DNA of 64,000 nt from Capronia americana (Eukaryota > Ascomycota > Eurotiomycetes > Chaetothyriales > Herpotrichiellaceae): NCBI GenBank assembly GCA_016110215.1, contig JADWQD010000002.1, positions 186,001 through 250,000 on the forward strand, in the 5' to 3' direction. This document shows positions 10,805 through 20,849 of the stretch, piece after piece; the first letter of the stretch is position 1; each line of letters opens with the position of its first letter. The notes beneath the pieces are model-generated. The model did not search any database, was not told the DNA's origin, and worked only from the letters and a program-made list of their open reading frames with translations. Position numbers and translations under genes: made by a program.

Positions 10805-12615
10805 ATGTCGCTCACCATACCGCAGGCCTCCCAGGCCGGGCTATTCAAGCCTGGCTACAACAGCTACGACGCCGAAGATGGGGCTGTTATTCGCAACGTA
10901 CGCCTGCGATCTCCTCCACCCCCTCATTTGCTGACTGCCGTGGACAGATCGATGCCTGCAGAACGATTGCTCAGACGGTGCAGACCTCACTCGGTCCTTA
11001 TGGACGCAACAAAATTGTCATCAACCATCTGGCAAAGATGATATTGACCTCCGATGCGGCGACCATCTTGCGGGAGTTGGACGTCGTACACCCGGCCGCA
11101 AAGCTAATGGTCATGGCCAGTCAACAGCAGGAGGCAGAGATGGGTGACGGCACAAACATGGTCATCGTCCTCGCCGGAGAATTATTGAAGAAGGCCGAGG
11201 AACTCATCCGCATGGGTCTCAAAACAAGTGACATCGTGTCGGGCTATGAAAAGGCCCAAGCATATGCGTTGAAGTGTTTAGACGATCTCGAAGTCGACTC
11301 GGTCGCCGACGTCCGCTCCGTCGAGGAATTAAGCAAGGCCCTCCGCACCGTTGTCGCCTCCAAACAGTCCGGCTCTGAGGATGTTCTCTCCCAGCTGATC
11401 GCCCACGCCGTGCTTGCCGTCCTGCCCAAAAATCCGATAAACTTCAACGTCGACAACATCCGCGTTGTGAAGATCATGGGTGGGGACCTCTCCGCCTCGA
11501 GAGTCGTCAAGGGTATGGTCTTCGGTCGTGAACCAGATGGAACTGTGAAACGCGCGAAGAAGGCTAAAGTGGCTGTCTTCTCGTGCCCGATTGACATCTC
11601 TCAGACGGAGACAAAGGGAACTGTGCTCCTGAAGAATGCAAAGGAAATGATGGACTTCTCAAAAGGCGAGGAAACACAACTCGAAAATGCGATCCGCGAG
11701 ATCTACGACACAGGCGTGCGCGTCATCGTCGCTGGTGCTACAGTGGGCGAACTAGCCCTACACTACCTGAACAGGTTCGGCATCCTCGTCATCAAGATCA
11801 TGTCCAAATTCGAACTCCGACGACTGTGTAGTGTCTGTAACGCTACTCCACTGGCTCGGCTCGGCGCGCCCATGCCCGATGAGATGGGTAGCATTGACAT
11901 TGTCGAAACCACAGAAATTGGTGGTGACAGAGTGACCGTCTTCCGGCAGGAGTCCGACACAGCAACAACCCGAACAGCCACCATCGTCCTTAGAGGAGCA
12001 ACGCAAAACCACCTCGACGATGTCGAAAGAGCCATTGATGATGGTGTCAATGTAATCAAGGCAGTCACCCGCGATCCCAGACTCGTACCTGGCGCAGGCG
12101 CAACCGAGATGCAACTCGTCGAGCGCATCAGCCATTTCGCAGACAAGACACCCGGACTAGCCCAATATGGGATCAAGAAATATGCTGAGGCGTTTGAAGT
12201 GATTCCAAGAACGTTGGCGGAAAGTGCCGGCTTGGACGCCACCGAAGTGTTAGCAAGACTGTACACGGCACATCAACGGCGGGTAGGCAGCTCAGGCGAA
12301 GTGAAAACCCGAGAACAAACGAATGGCTCACCCGATGAGAGTGATGACGAAGACGACGACGAGGAGTCTGGAAGCTCGGACGAATCCGAAGAGCCATATT
12401 GGACGACGGGCGTGGACTTGGAGGTTTCGGACCCATCAGGCGTACTGGACGCCACCGAGGAAGGTATCCTTGACTTGCTAATCACAAAGTCGTGGGCCAT
12501 AAGACTGGCCACAGAGGCAGCTAGGACAATATTGAGCGTGGATCAGATCATTGTCGCGCGGCAAGCGGGTGGTCCCAAACCGCCTGGGCCGAATCCAAAC
12601 TGGGATGAGGATTAA
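10805..12615 (+). CDS. CCT8: T-complex protein 1 subunit theta (CCT8), cytosolic chaperonin
   Basis: Two exons, 10805-10897 and 10948-12615, with a 50-nt intron containing a CTGAC branch point, give 586 residues. This is one of the eight subunits of the cytosolic TRiC/CCT chaperonin that folds actin, tubulin and WD-repeat proteins. The N-terminal exon encodes the theta signature (GLFKPGYNSYDAEDGAV). The equatorial ATP site includes TSLGPYGRNK and GDGTN at 97-101. The apical domain lies in the middle, and the C-terminal equatorial part contains VPGAGATEM and DQIIVARQAGGPKPPG, characteristic of theta. An acidic Asp/Glu/Ser-rich insert of about 30 residues (DNA 12320-12400) sits in a C-terminal equatorial loop, making the protein somewhat longer than usual. 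The DNA through the insert is in frame and shows no splice sites. Confidence 0.96.
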
Positions 12616-13256
12616 GAGTGGGCGATCGGTCAACGAACGAGGCAGTCGAAAGGGTCCCGAACGATGAAGGCGGCCTGACAGGAAGGCCGCGATGAGATGC
12701 TTCGATCACCACTGGCCCGACGTCTCTCTCCCGCCCGAGTAAGAATGCCCACGAATCAACAATCTGGGCACCACGGCCGGTCCATCGAGCCGCAGAGATG
12801 AAAGACCGGGCTTCCGATGGAGAAGATCTTGCGCACACGAATCATTCGGGCGGCGCTCATCTCATTGCCAGTGGCTTCATCGTGGCCGTGGGCAGAGTAT
12901 GAAGCCAGAAAACCCCCGTCGGGAGGGTAAGAGCTCTCGTTCCAAGAATACGAGGCACGACATTGATGACCAGAGAACGATCGTAGGATGGTTGATAGTC
13001 ATATGAAACTGAAGCTGAAGCTGTATGCAGAAGACTTGAAAAGCACTTTTTATTGTTATTTCCCCGGCTTTGAGGCCTTGATTCACCTTCTAAGCTCTCG
13101 TTTCCAGTCTCACTTTCTCCCCTCGTATAGCAAGCATTCCCCCCTTGCAGCATCGTCTCGACGTTTGTGGATATCCATGGGATCAGTGTGCTTTGATCCC
13201 CACCCACCTACTCACTCACTCAGCCGGCCACTGGCTCGTCAACCTCAACCTCAACC
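12616..13256. other. Convergent intergenic region between CCT8 and LYS2
   Basis: The 3' flanks of two convergent genes. A short CCTCAA repeat lies at 13240-13260, overlapping the end of the LYS2 reading frame. Nothing else is supported. Confidence 0.5.
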
Positions 13257-16200
13257 TCAAGCCAACCCACCCCGTCCACCAACCTTCTTCATGGCCTCCC
13301 TCTGCTCCTCGCCCACCTTGACCTGGGGCAACGCCTTGACGCCGGCGTCCCCGCCCTTGGGCACCGGCCTCGGCAGGAACCCGATCTCGACGAGATAAGC
13401 CAGATACAAGCCGACCTCGCGCTTGGTGACGCCGGCGCCCGCGCTGACGTCCTCGCCCGTCCACTCGGCGTCCTCGTACAGCGCGCGCTCGGCGTTGGTG
13501 TCGTCCAGTTCGGGGGCGCGCGTGTCGCTGGGCAGATCGTTGGCCACGAACGTGAACAGCGGCATGAGCGCGAAGTCCTCGTGGGTGGAGACGTAATGCT
13601 CGAGCGACGACGCCCAGGGGACGTAGTCGGTCAGTCGGGCCTCGTAGCCGTATGTCTGCAGCGTGGAGAGGTACTGGTTGAAGCGCAGCCGGGGGTGGCC
13701 CGTGATCTGGGCGACTGAGACGCCTCCTCCTCTTGCGTCGGACGAGGAGGCGCCCCTGGGAGGGTGGAATGCGCACGCAACGACCGTCCTGGCCACATGG
13801 TTCACAGGCACCATGTTCACGGTGTTGTTGATGTTCGGCCGCGTGCCCAATTGGATGCACCCCTTGAGCATGCGGATCAGGAAGTCGTCCGTGTTCGTGA
13901 CGCCTGTCTGAGAGTTGCCCAGCACGTAGCCCGGCCGGATGATGCAGCCGCTTAGTCCGCGCCGGCCGGCTTCGCGACACAGGTACTCGGCCACCCATTT
14001 GCTCTGGCCGTAGCCGGTGCCCAATCCGGTGCGGGACCCCGAGAGGTCGTCGTCCTCGGAGATGCCTTCCCCGCCGGCGGCGATGATGCGCTCGGACTCG
14101 AACACAAAATGCTCGTGGTCGAGGACCGAAGTGGATGACACGAAGGCGAACAGTTTGGGTTTCCCCTCGGCCGCGAGCTTCATGGCTTCAATGGTTCCCA
14201 TTACGTTGGGCGCTTTCAACGTCGAGTACGTGTTTATCCAGTGGACTTGGGCGCCGTTGTGGATCACCACGTCGGCTTCCGCAACAAGCTGTTGCCACTG
14301 CGGGTCTGGGAGACCGAAATGAGCAGGTCCCAGGGAGCCGACGAGGCATTGGATACGGGACTCCCAGGACGGTTCCCAGACGCCGTACGCTTGACATGTG
14401 GTCTTGACGCGAGCGAGGGCTGCAGATTCGTCTTTGGCGCGGACTAGCACGATGACCTTTTGAACCTGAGGGTTTTTGCGGTCGAGGAGATCTTTGAGGA
14501 TGTAAGAGCCGAGGAAGCCTGTCGCGCCGGTGAGGAATACCACTGGCGTGGCTGGGACTTTGGCAGTTGCGGTGGGGAATGACGCCGGGAGTAGCTTTGC
14601 TAGTTTTGGTGCATCGTCGCCGTATCCCTCTTCAGCCTTGACACCGTTGGTCTGGGCTCCGTTGGAATCAACTGCGTCTCCGCCTTCAAGAGAGTCGGCC
14701 GCTCGAAGATTGTCAATGACAGCAGCCATCTCCTTCAGCGTGTGTCTGTTGTAGATCTTGCTGATTGCAAGGTTCACGCCGAGCGTCCTTCTGACTTGGT
14801 AGGCAAGTTGCTGTGCCTTCATACTTTCACCACCGATCTCAAAGAAGGAGTCAGTCGGTTTGATGGTCTTAGGAATCAAGCCCGGCACGAGCTTCGCCCA
14901 GATGTTCGCGAGGGCAAGCTCGCCTTCCGTAAGTTGTTGCAGCATTGACGACTTCCGTCGAGTTCGTGCAGACAGCATGCCCATGTCTGGGAAGGGCAGT
15001 TTCGGCTTGTCAATCTTGCCGTTGGGATTCAATGGCATGGCCTTCATGGGCACTATTACCGAAGGGACGGCATATGCTGGCAGCTTGGTGCGCAGGTACT
15101 CTTGCACCTCCTTCTGCAGCATTCGAAATCGTTCTACTCTTCCAAATAGGGTACCGTCATCTGGAATGTCCTCGATGCCCTTCTCTGAAAGGAATTGTGT
15201 CCATGCTTTCATCTGGGGGACGATGTAGCTGACCAGGGTCTGTTCCTCAAACTTGTCTCTTCGAACGAGGGTGACGTTCTCACGCACCAGCGGATGCTGG
15301 GACAAGTGGGTGTCAATCTCACCAAGCTCGATTCTGAACCCCCTGATCTTGACTTGGTCATCTGCTCTGCCGGAACATTCTACATCTCCTGTCGGCGTGT
15401 AACGGCCAAGATCACCACTTCGGTAGAGCCGATCTCGAGGCCCAAGGTAGTACTTCGCCCAGGGTTCGTTTTTGTACTTCTCTTCGAATCTGGCCCTGTC
15501 CAATTCTAGACCCCTCTCATGGCCGGGAAACCAATTGTTGACGAATTTCTTGGCGGTAAGCTCTGGAGTTCCCAGATATTCCTCTGCGAGGCCCGAAGCA
15601 CGAACGTAGATTTCTCCAATCTCGCCGACGGCGCACATCTTGGTCCGATCGAACCGGTTGACCACTAACATCTGGACATTGTACATGCCTCGGCCTGCCG
15701 GGATCACGTCTTTCATGCCATCAAGGAAGCCCTCTCTTTCGTTCCGTGAAGGTATCTCGTAATAGCTGACAGCTCTTTGTGTTTCGGTCGTCCCGTACAT
15801 GTTCACGATGCGGACATTCGGTGCTAGGTTCTGTAGCGACCGGCAATCTCTCTTGATCAGAATGTCCCCAACGAAGAAGGCATGATGAAGGTTTTCGAAT
15901 CTGGCAGTTGCACCTCCAACCAAGATTTGACCCATAGCTGGGGTGAGATGCGTCACGGTTGCGCCATGCTCTTTCATCCATTCAGCCAATAGTTCGTTCT
16001 GGATATCGTTCTTAGAAGGGACCAGCAGCTGCGCACCGAGGAACAGTGGGGTGAACATGTCCCGTTGGATCGGATCGTGCGCAATGCCGCTGAGCATGGT
16101 GAATTTGTCGCGCTCAGAGAGATTGAATGTCTTTGCCATCCAGTCAAAGTAGAATGCCAAGGAGTAGTGCCGGCCTCGGACGCCCTTTGGTTTGCCTTCA

Positions 16201-17513
16201 GAACCAGACGTAAATGATAGGGTTGGAGTAGAATCAGGTCCTACTACCACACCCGGGCTCCTGGTTTTATTCCCGCGCACGGCCTGGAAGACATCTTCTC
16301 CATTCACCTCGCCGCCCTGAAGTAGGCCGTCATCTTGCAGACGTAAGGCGGGGACCTCGGTCTTTAGCTCCAGATTGTCTTTGATGAAGCCTCGCACCTT
16401 CTCGGAGAGCTCCCCGGCATCTTGCGTGGCTTTGTCGATTATCACGAGCGCTCTTGGGCGTGAGACATCCAGATAGATGTTCTGTCTGTCTGGCGGATAG
16501 GCAGGATCCAAGACGGAGAACGTGCCGCCAGCCTTCAGCGTGCCCATCACCGCCACAACGAGATCAACTCCTCGGTAAGAGTAAATCATAACCACATCGC
16601 CTCTTTCCAATCCAGACTGGACCAAATGATGGGCAAGGATGTTCGAGGCCTCGTGTATTTGCTGATAAGTGAACTTCCTTTCAGGGCTGTCCTCCGACTT
16701 TGTCTCCACCACACACGTCCGGTCAGGATGAGCTTCGGCATTTGCGGCAAATATATCGTGGATAGCACCGCGAAATGATGACCACTCAAGATCACTCGTA
16801 GGATCAGGAATGATAGCCCGTTCCTCGACAGTGGTAAAGGGAATGCCACCAACGGGAGCGTTCACATCCGCGGCAGCATTTTCCAGCAGTCTGGTAAGTT
16901 GGGCCAGAATCCCCGCTATTCTGTTACTCGAGACAAGACGCTGGTTGTAGCGCGCAGTCAGACGCAAGTCACCTGTGGAAGAGCAATAGTATGTCAAGAG
17001 GAAGTCTGTCGTTTCCGCCCCACCAGCCACTCCGGCGCCATCATTGTCGCTGTTGAGCGCTGCAAACCGGAATAAAATGGGTCTTTGCAGTCGCTTCTGG
17101 ATCGCATCAAGCGGGACGACCTTGTCCACGGCTGCATCACAGACCTCTGCTACCTGCTTTGCCAGCTGAGAGAATGATTCGGAAGCCGTCACAGAAGTCT
17201 TCAACACGAAAGAAGGAGCATTCAGTCGGGCATTGGTGCCGATACTGATGTCCTCGTCGCCAGTCAATCTGCTCACGAGGACAATCAAGGCTGTCTGAAT
17301 GATAGTCGTTAAAGAGCCCAGGCTTGACAGTGACTTTAGTGCATTTGTGGTGGAGGCCGGAGCAGACAGTGACTCCACCGCCTCGATAGGTCGCTTGGGT
17401 ACATTTTCAGACGTAGCTTCAGGGTAGTCCCTTGTCAGCGGCGATATTGTTTGATCTTGTAGATGGTGTGCCCACCAGTCCAGTGCGTCTCCAGCGACTT
17501 TTTCGGGAGCCAT
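13257..17513 (-). CDS. LYS2: L-2-aminoadipate reductase (Lys2), lysine biosynthesis
   Basis: An intronless 1418-residue A-T-R enzyme that adenylates, thioesterifies and reduces 2-aminoadipate to its semialdehyde in the fungal lysine pathway. Residues 1-230 form the condensation-like N-terminal region. The adenylation domain follows, with SFTSGSEGKPKGV at about 433-445, YGTTET near 573 and PNGKIDKPKLPFP near 830. The carrier domain has Ser897 in FEIGGESMKAQQ as phosphopantetheine site. The reductase domain starts near 990 with FLTGATGFLGS and has the catalytic Tyr1168/Lys1172 in GYGQSKW. The frame is open upstream to 17756, but I chose the ATG at 17513: it gives the usual family length and follows a CACA context, whereas the 81 extra residues look unlike Lys2. 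It needs a separate PPTase (Lys5) for activation, which is not in this window. Confidence 0.96.
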   Translation of the reverse strand: MAPEKVAGDALDWWAHHLQDQTISPLTRDYPEATSENVPKRPIEAVESLSAPASTTNALKSLSSLGSLTTIIQTALIVLVSRLTGDEDISIGTNARLNAPSFVLKTSVTASESFSQLAKQVAEVCDAAVDKVVPLDAIQKRLQRPILFRFAALNSDNDGAGVAGGAETTDFLLTYYCSSTGDLRLTARYNQRLVSSNRIAGILAQLTRLLENAAADVNAPVGGIPFTTVEERAIIPDPTSDLEWSSFRGAIHDIFAANAEAHPDRTCVVETKSEDSPERKFTYQQIHEASNILAHHLVQSGLERGDVVMIYSYRGVDLVVAVMGTLKAGGTFSVLDPAYPPDRQNIYLDVSRPRALVIIDKATQDAGELSEKVRGFIKDNLELKTEVPALRLQDDGLLQGGEVNGEDVFQAVRGNKTRSPGVVVGPDSTPTLSFTSGSEGKPKGVRGRHYSLAFYFDWMAKTFNLSERDKFTMLSGIAHDPIQRDMFTPLFLGAQLLVPSKNDIQNELLAEWMKEHGATVTHLTPAMGQILVGGATARFENLHHAFFVGDILIKRDCRSLQNLAPNVRIVNMYGTTETQRAVSYYEIPSRNEREGFLDGMKDVIPAGRGMYNVQMLVVNRFDRTKMCAVGEIGEIYVRASGLAEEYLGTPELTAKKFVNNWFPGHERGLELDRARFEEKYKNEPWAKYYLGPRDRLYRSGDLGRYTPTGDVECSGRADDQVKIRGFRIELGEIDTHLSQHPLVRENVTLVRRDKFEEQTLVSYIVPQMKAWTQFLSEKGIEDIPDDGTLFGRVERFRMLQKEVQEYLRTKLPAYAVPSVIVPMKAMPLNPNGKIDKPKLPFPDMGMLSARTRRKSSMLQQLTEGELALANIWAKLVPGLIPKTIKPTDSFFEIGGESMKAQQLAYQVRRTLGVNLAISKIYNRHTLKEMAAVIDNLRAADSLEGGDAVDSNGAQTNGVKAEEGYGDDAPKLAKLLPASFPTATAKVPATPVVFLTGATGFLGSYILKDLLDRKNPQVQKVIVLVRAKDESAALARVKTTCQAYGVWEPSWESRIQCLVGSLGPAHFGLPDPQWQQLVAEADVVIHNGAQVHWINTYSTLKAPNVMGTIEAMKLAAEGKPKLFAFVSSTSVLDHEHFVFESERIIAAGGEGISEDDDLSGSRTGLGTGYGQSKWVAEYLCREAGRRGLSGCIIRPGYVLGNSQTGVTNTDDFLIRMLKGCIQLGTRPNINNTVNMVPVNHVARTVVACAFHPPRGASSSDARGGGVSVAQITGHPRLRFNQYLSTLQTYGYEARLTDYVPWASSLEHYVSTHEDFALMPLFTFVANDLPSDTRAPELDDTNAERALYEDAEWTGEDVSAGAGVTKREVGLYLAYLVEIGFLPRPVPKGGDAGVKALPQVKVGEEQREAMKKVGGRGGLA

Positions 17514-18884
17514 TGTGAGTCTGAGGATGTGAGCCAGCAGTGAGTCAATTGAATCTGAAAATATTCTTGCTGCCGCTTGACGAAATGCTCCGCCGAGGTC
17601 GGCTAGGGTGGAGACGACCGGACGTTGGCTCTCATTGGCCCGTGTCGACTCGGTAGTATTTGCGGGCAAGCCACTGAACTGTGGCTGCAGATGAAAGCAG
17701 CCACTGTGGCTGAGTCGTTTAGCCAGGTCTTCAACTGCCATACAGTCCGTCATCACTGCTTCCCTATCTGGTAAATAATAGCAAAACCAGGCGTCCTGCC
17801 CTGGACTCTTATCAGAACTTCATCTTCGCAAGGGGCAACCGTCAAGTGACTCTCCGAACATTTCTTAACTTGCAACAAGCCTCTCGCTTGCAGGAATATC
17901 GTCCCCAAACGGACCCCAGGCCCTACTCATTGATCAAGTGGTCGGACTCCGCTGACACCATGCCCTGCTCCAAGGGTGCTTGACAAGCCTCAAACGTATC
18001 GCCATATTGAGGAAGACACTTCGCCATCCATAGTGCCATCAACGTCTCAGCCATGGAGTTTGTTGTCACACGAATCCTGTTGATGAGTGACCACTCCTTT
18101 TGCAGAATATGTGTTTGCGGATACGCGCAGTCACCACCCCATTAGGGTGTGCGTCGATTTAGTCTGGAGCTCATCGTTCGGTCATGGATCGTCCCTTGTC
18201 TTCACTTGTTTAGTCAATTCTACGGCCCGCTATTAACATAGGCCCGTCGTCGGCTCCTTCCAGCCCCGTCGACCAACTGGGCATTGTCACCACCTCACGA
18301 TGCCCGGTTTCCGTTGGAGCGGGCAATGTGATACGTTGCGCAGACCAATTCTTGAACGATAGCGCAGACTGCCGGTATACTGCGTGTAAGCTGATGGTTG
18401 CATGCAAGCATCCAAGGCTCAATCGCTTGATGAAAATTGCTGTGGGGGCCAAGTGATTGTGAGTTATTAAGCTTCGAGATCTTCACCCGTGCAGGAGTCT
18501 GAGACGGTCATTGGTCTACTTTGAACGACTTCAAGTTATTCCACTATCGCAACTACTGCACAGAGCCTCTGTGCCTCAGCCTCACATATCGGACAGTACA
18601 AATCTTGGCTAGTTCGTTCGTCCGAGGCAATCTATTTCGAGAGATGGATTTGCTTTTGATCCCTAGCACTGTTGTTGACAGTCAGAACGCTGCCGAAAGC
18701 TGGCCGACATCAGGTCAGAGCGGATTCTTCATGGACTATTTATGTCGGAGGCTTCCGGTGCCTGTGCGAGAATGTCTTCGAAAACCATCAGACCAAAGTT
18801 CACATTTAAGACGATACTGTGCAGAAAAGAAAGACGAACCAAATCTCGCAGCCCTGAAGTCGAAAGTTCGTTGATTAACTGAAA
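17514..18884. other. Divergent intergenic region between LYS2 and a hypothetical gene
   Basis: About 1.4 kb with no supported gene. The left part should carry the LYS2 promoter, including the CpcA-like sites, and the right part the promoter of the repeat-rich hypothetical gene. Confidence 0.5.
17541..17547. promoter_or_regulatory. Candidate Gcn4/CpcA site upstream of LYS2
   Basis: The heptamer TGAGTCA, a perfect match to the TGASTCA Gcn4/CpcA consensus, lies 28-34 bp upstream of the proposed LYS2 ATG. A second, partial site TGACTC is at 17847-17852. General amino-acid control of lysine genes through such sites is established in fungi. Use of this copy is inference, and its closeness to the ATG means it may lie in the 5' UTR. 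Confidence 0.35.
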
Positions 18885-20171
18885 ATGTCGACCATGTACG
18901 CTCATCACCGGCCATCCGCTGGACCCTCCACCGCTGGGCATGCGACCGCAGCTCACCAGCAACCCAACACTGCACATACAACCGCGGCTCACCAGCAACC
19001 CTACACGACCGCAGCTCACCAACAACCCTACAATGGACATACGACCGCGGCTCACCAGCAACCCTACACTGGACACCCAGCCACAGCTTACCAACAGCCC
19101 TCTGCCGCACACCCAACCACAGCTCAGCATGATCCTACGCCTGTGCATGCATATCAAGGCTATGACGTAGACGAGCCCGAAGACGAAGATGAGCAGGTGC
19201 ATGCCCATTACCCGCCCGGGCAAGAGCATGAAGACCCAAATCAACACATCGCACAGTATTATGGTCATTATCCAAGCTCTGGGGCAGCGAACCAGCACAT
19301 GCCAGGCCATTTTGACGATGGGGAGGATGATGGCCTCGATTGGGGTGAAGACCCAGAGGAACAAGAAGAGGACCCCACTGCGGGACACTACAACGCGCAC
19401 AACGCACACGGCGCAACCATGCCAGGCGGTTGGGGCGATGAGGAGTACGAGGAGGACGAAATGCCCCAAGAAGAAGAAGAAGGTGAAGGAGAGGGAGAAG
19501 AAGAACAAGAAGAAGAACAAGAGGATCATCACCCGCCCGAGCCGGATCAGACTGCCGACGACCCAACATTCCCAGACATCTCTCAGCACACCAACCCCGC
19601 CACCGCTCAGCAACCCAAACGACAGACCATCGCACCATACCAAGCCGGTAACAGTGGCCCCTACCAAGCCACCGCTGGCGGGCCCGCCGACAAATTCCGC
19701 AACGGGAAAGCCATGCAGACCTTCAAACCGCTCAGCAGCGCCATAACCAACCTGGCAACCCAGTTCTACCACATCTCGGGCAAGCCCAAGGCAACGCTCG
19801 CGTTCCAGAAAGCCGAACCCGAGATGAAGAACATCCAGAGTCTACGCCTACAGCTTGAGAAGCAATGCATCGCTGCTGACAAGGCCTTCCAGACCTCGAT
19901 GGGAAGGCAAAGAGGCTCATCATCTCGCTACTCGTCAGCTCAGGACGATGAACCCCTTCAGGACGTTTCGGAGATTATGAAGACCATCGGGAGCTTCAAG
20001 CAGCCATTCATCAACCTCAACAAGTACATGAGACAGGTCATTTCTGAGATGGGCTACGTCGACAGATACCTTCTGTTCCAACGCGAGAACCCGGTCGCGG
20101 CCAAGTTGATGGAACAGGTCGTCTTCACGGCCCTCAAGCTATTTATCCCGTTGCCGCACTTGCCGTTCTAG
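18885..20171 (+). CDS. Hypothetical protein with HQQP repeats and an acidic middle
   Basis: A 428-residue intronless ORF I cannot assign to a known family. Residues about 15-85 are tandem repeats of roughly 12 residues built around TAAHQQPYT, rich in His, Gln and Thr. A strongly acidic stretch (Asp/Glu, about residues 95-230) follows, with a run of Glu/Gly near 195-215 and scattered His/Gln. The C-terminal 160 residues are more ordered-looking, with predicted helices (FQKAEPEMKNIQSLRLQLEK and FINLNKYMRQVISEMGYVDR) and probably form the conserved domain. No signal peptide or membrane segment is seen. The composition suggests an intrinsically disordered protein with a helical C-terminal module; function unknown. 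The ATG at 18885 is the first in frame. Confidence 0.75.
   Translation: MSTMYAHHRPSAGPSTAGHATAAHQQPNTAHTTAAHQQPYTTAAHQQPYNGHTTAAHQQPYTGHPATAYQQPSAAHPTTAQHDPTPVHAYQGYDVDEPEDEDEQVHAHYPPGQEHEDPNQHIAQYYGHYPSSGAANQHMPGHFDDGEDDGLDWGEDPEEQEEDPTAGHYNAHNAHGATMPGGWGDEEYEEDEMPQEEEEGEGEGEEEQEEEQEDHHPPEPDQTADDPTFPDISQHTNPATAQQPKRQTIAPYQAGNSGPYQATAGGPADKFRNGKAMQTFKPLSSAITNLATQFYHISGKPKATLAFQKAEPEMKNIQSLRLQLEKQCIAADKAFQTSMGRQRGSSSRYSSAQDDEPLQDVSEIMKTIGSFKQPFINLNKYMRQVISEMGYVDRYLLFQRENPVAAKLMEQVVFTALKLFIPLPHLPF
18936..19131. repeat. Coding tandem repeat (about 36-bp units, HQQP repeats)
   Basis: Five or six imperfect units of 30-39 bp carrying the core CTCACCAGCAACCC lie in frame within the hypothetical gene. 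Third-position differences (CAGC/CGGC before TCACC) show that copies have diverged at silent sites while the peptide TAAHQQP is kept. Confidence 0.8.
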
Positions 20172-20849
20172 ATTTTGGGGACCACAGCGTCATCGGACGC
20201 CTCGGGAGTGGGTAGCCCGATGTCAATAGAAGCGGCTTGTCCTAGGGACCACGGAGGTCACACGGGACGGATTGCGGTGCTGGAATCGACTTGGGAGTTC
20301 GGCGGCTGCTGTTAGGGACCCTACGTCTATCTGTCTGTCGGAATAGCATACTGTATCAGGCTCGGGCCGAGTGCGGTCAGCGCTAGCGATACATAGTCGG
20401 CATCTTCGCGGGAAAAAACCCTGTCTTTTAGCCTTCATTCAGCGTATACTCTCTACACGGTATGTTGTTCATATCCATTGTAGACTTCGTCGTAGGTAGT
20501 CTTGGTGTTGGCGGCCGACGAAAACGTGGCCAAAATAAGGAGTGCCTAGGGCGCCAAATGCACTAAAGGCAATATCTTCGTTGTACTCATCCTCGTACTC
20601 ACCCTCGCACTCGTCGTTGGCAGAGCACGGTGCATGTGTACACGGTGGTCGAGGCATCGTGAGCAGGAACAAATTCACAAATGAGGAGTGCGGCAAGAGA
20701 GAAATGATGCCCCGTACACCGGAGAAATGTCACGCCGGATCCGCTTGGCGGTCGGATGATGTCTTCTATGTACACACCACGGAGGACGCAGCACTGTACG
20801 CGGAGAATCCAAGTCTTCGGTATCCTATCGGCGTCAGACAGCTCAGGCG
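20172..20849. other. Intergenic, no supported gene
   Basis: The 3' flank of the repeat-rich gene and the upstream region of MSS51. No supported feature. Confidence 0.5.

Noticed and set aside
13216..13998. 260-codon minus-strand ORF in LYS2
   Set aside because: It is an Arg-rich shadow frame of the LYS2 reductase domain.
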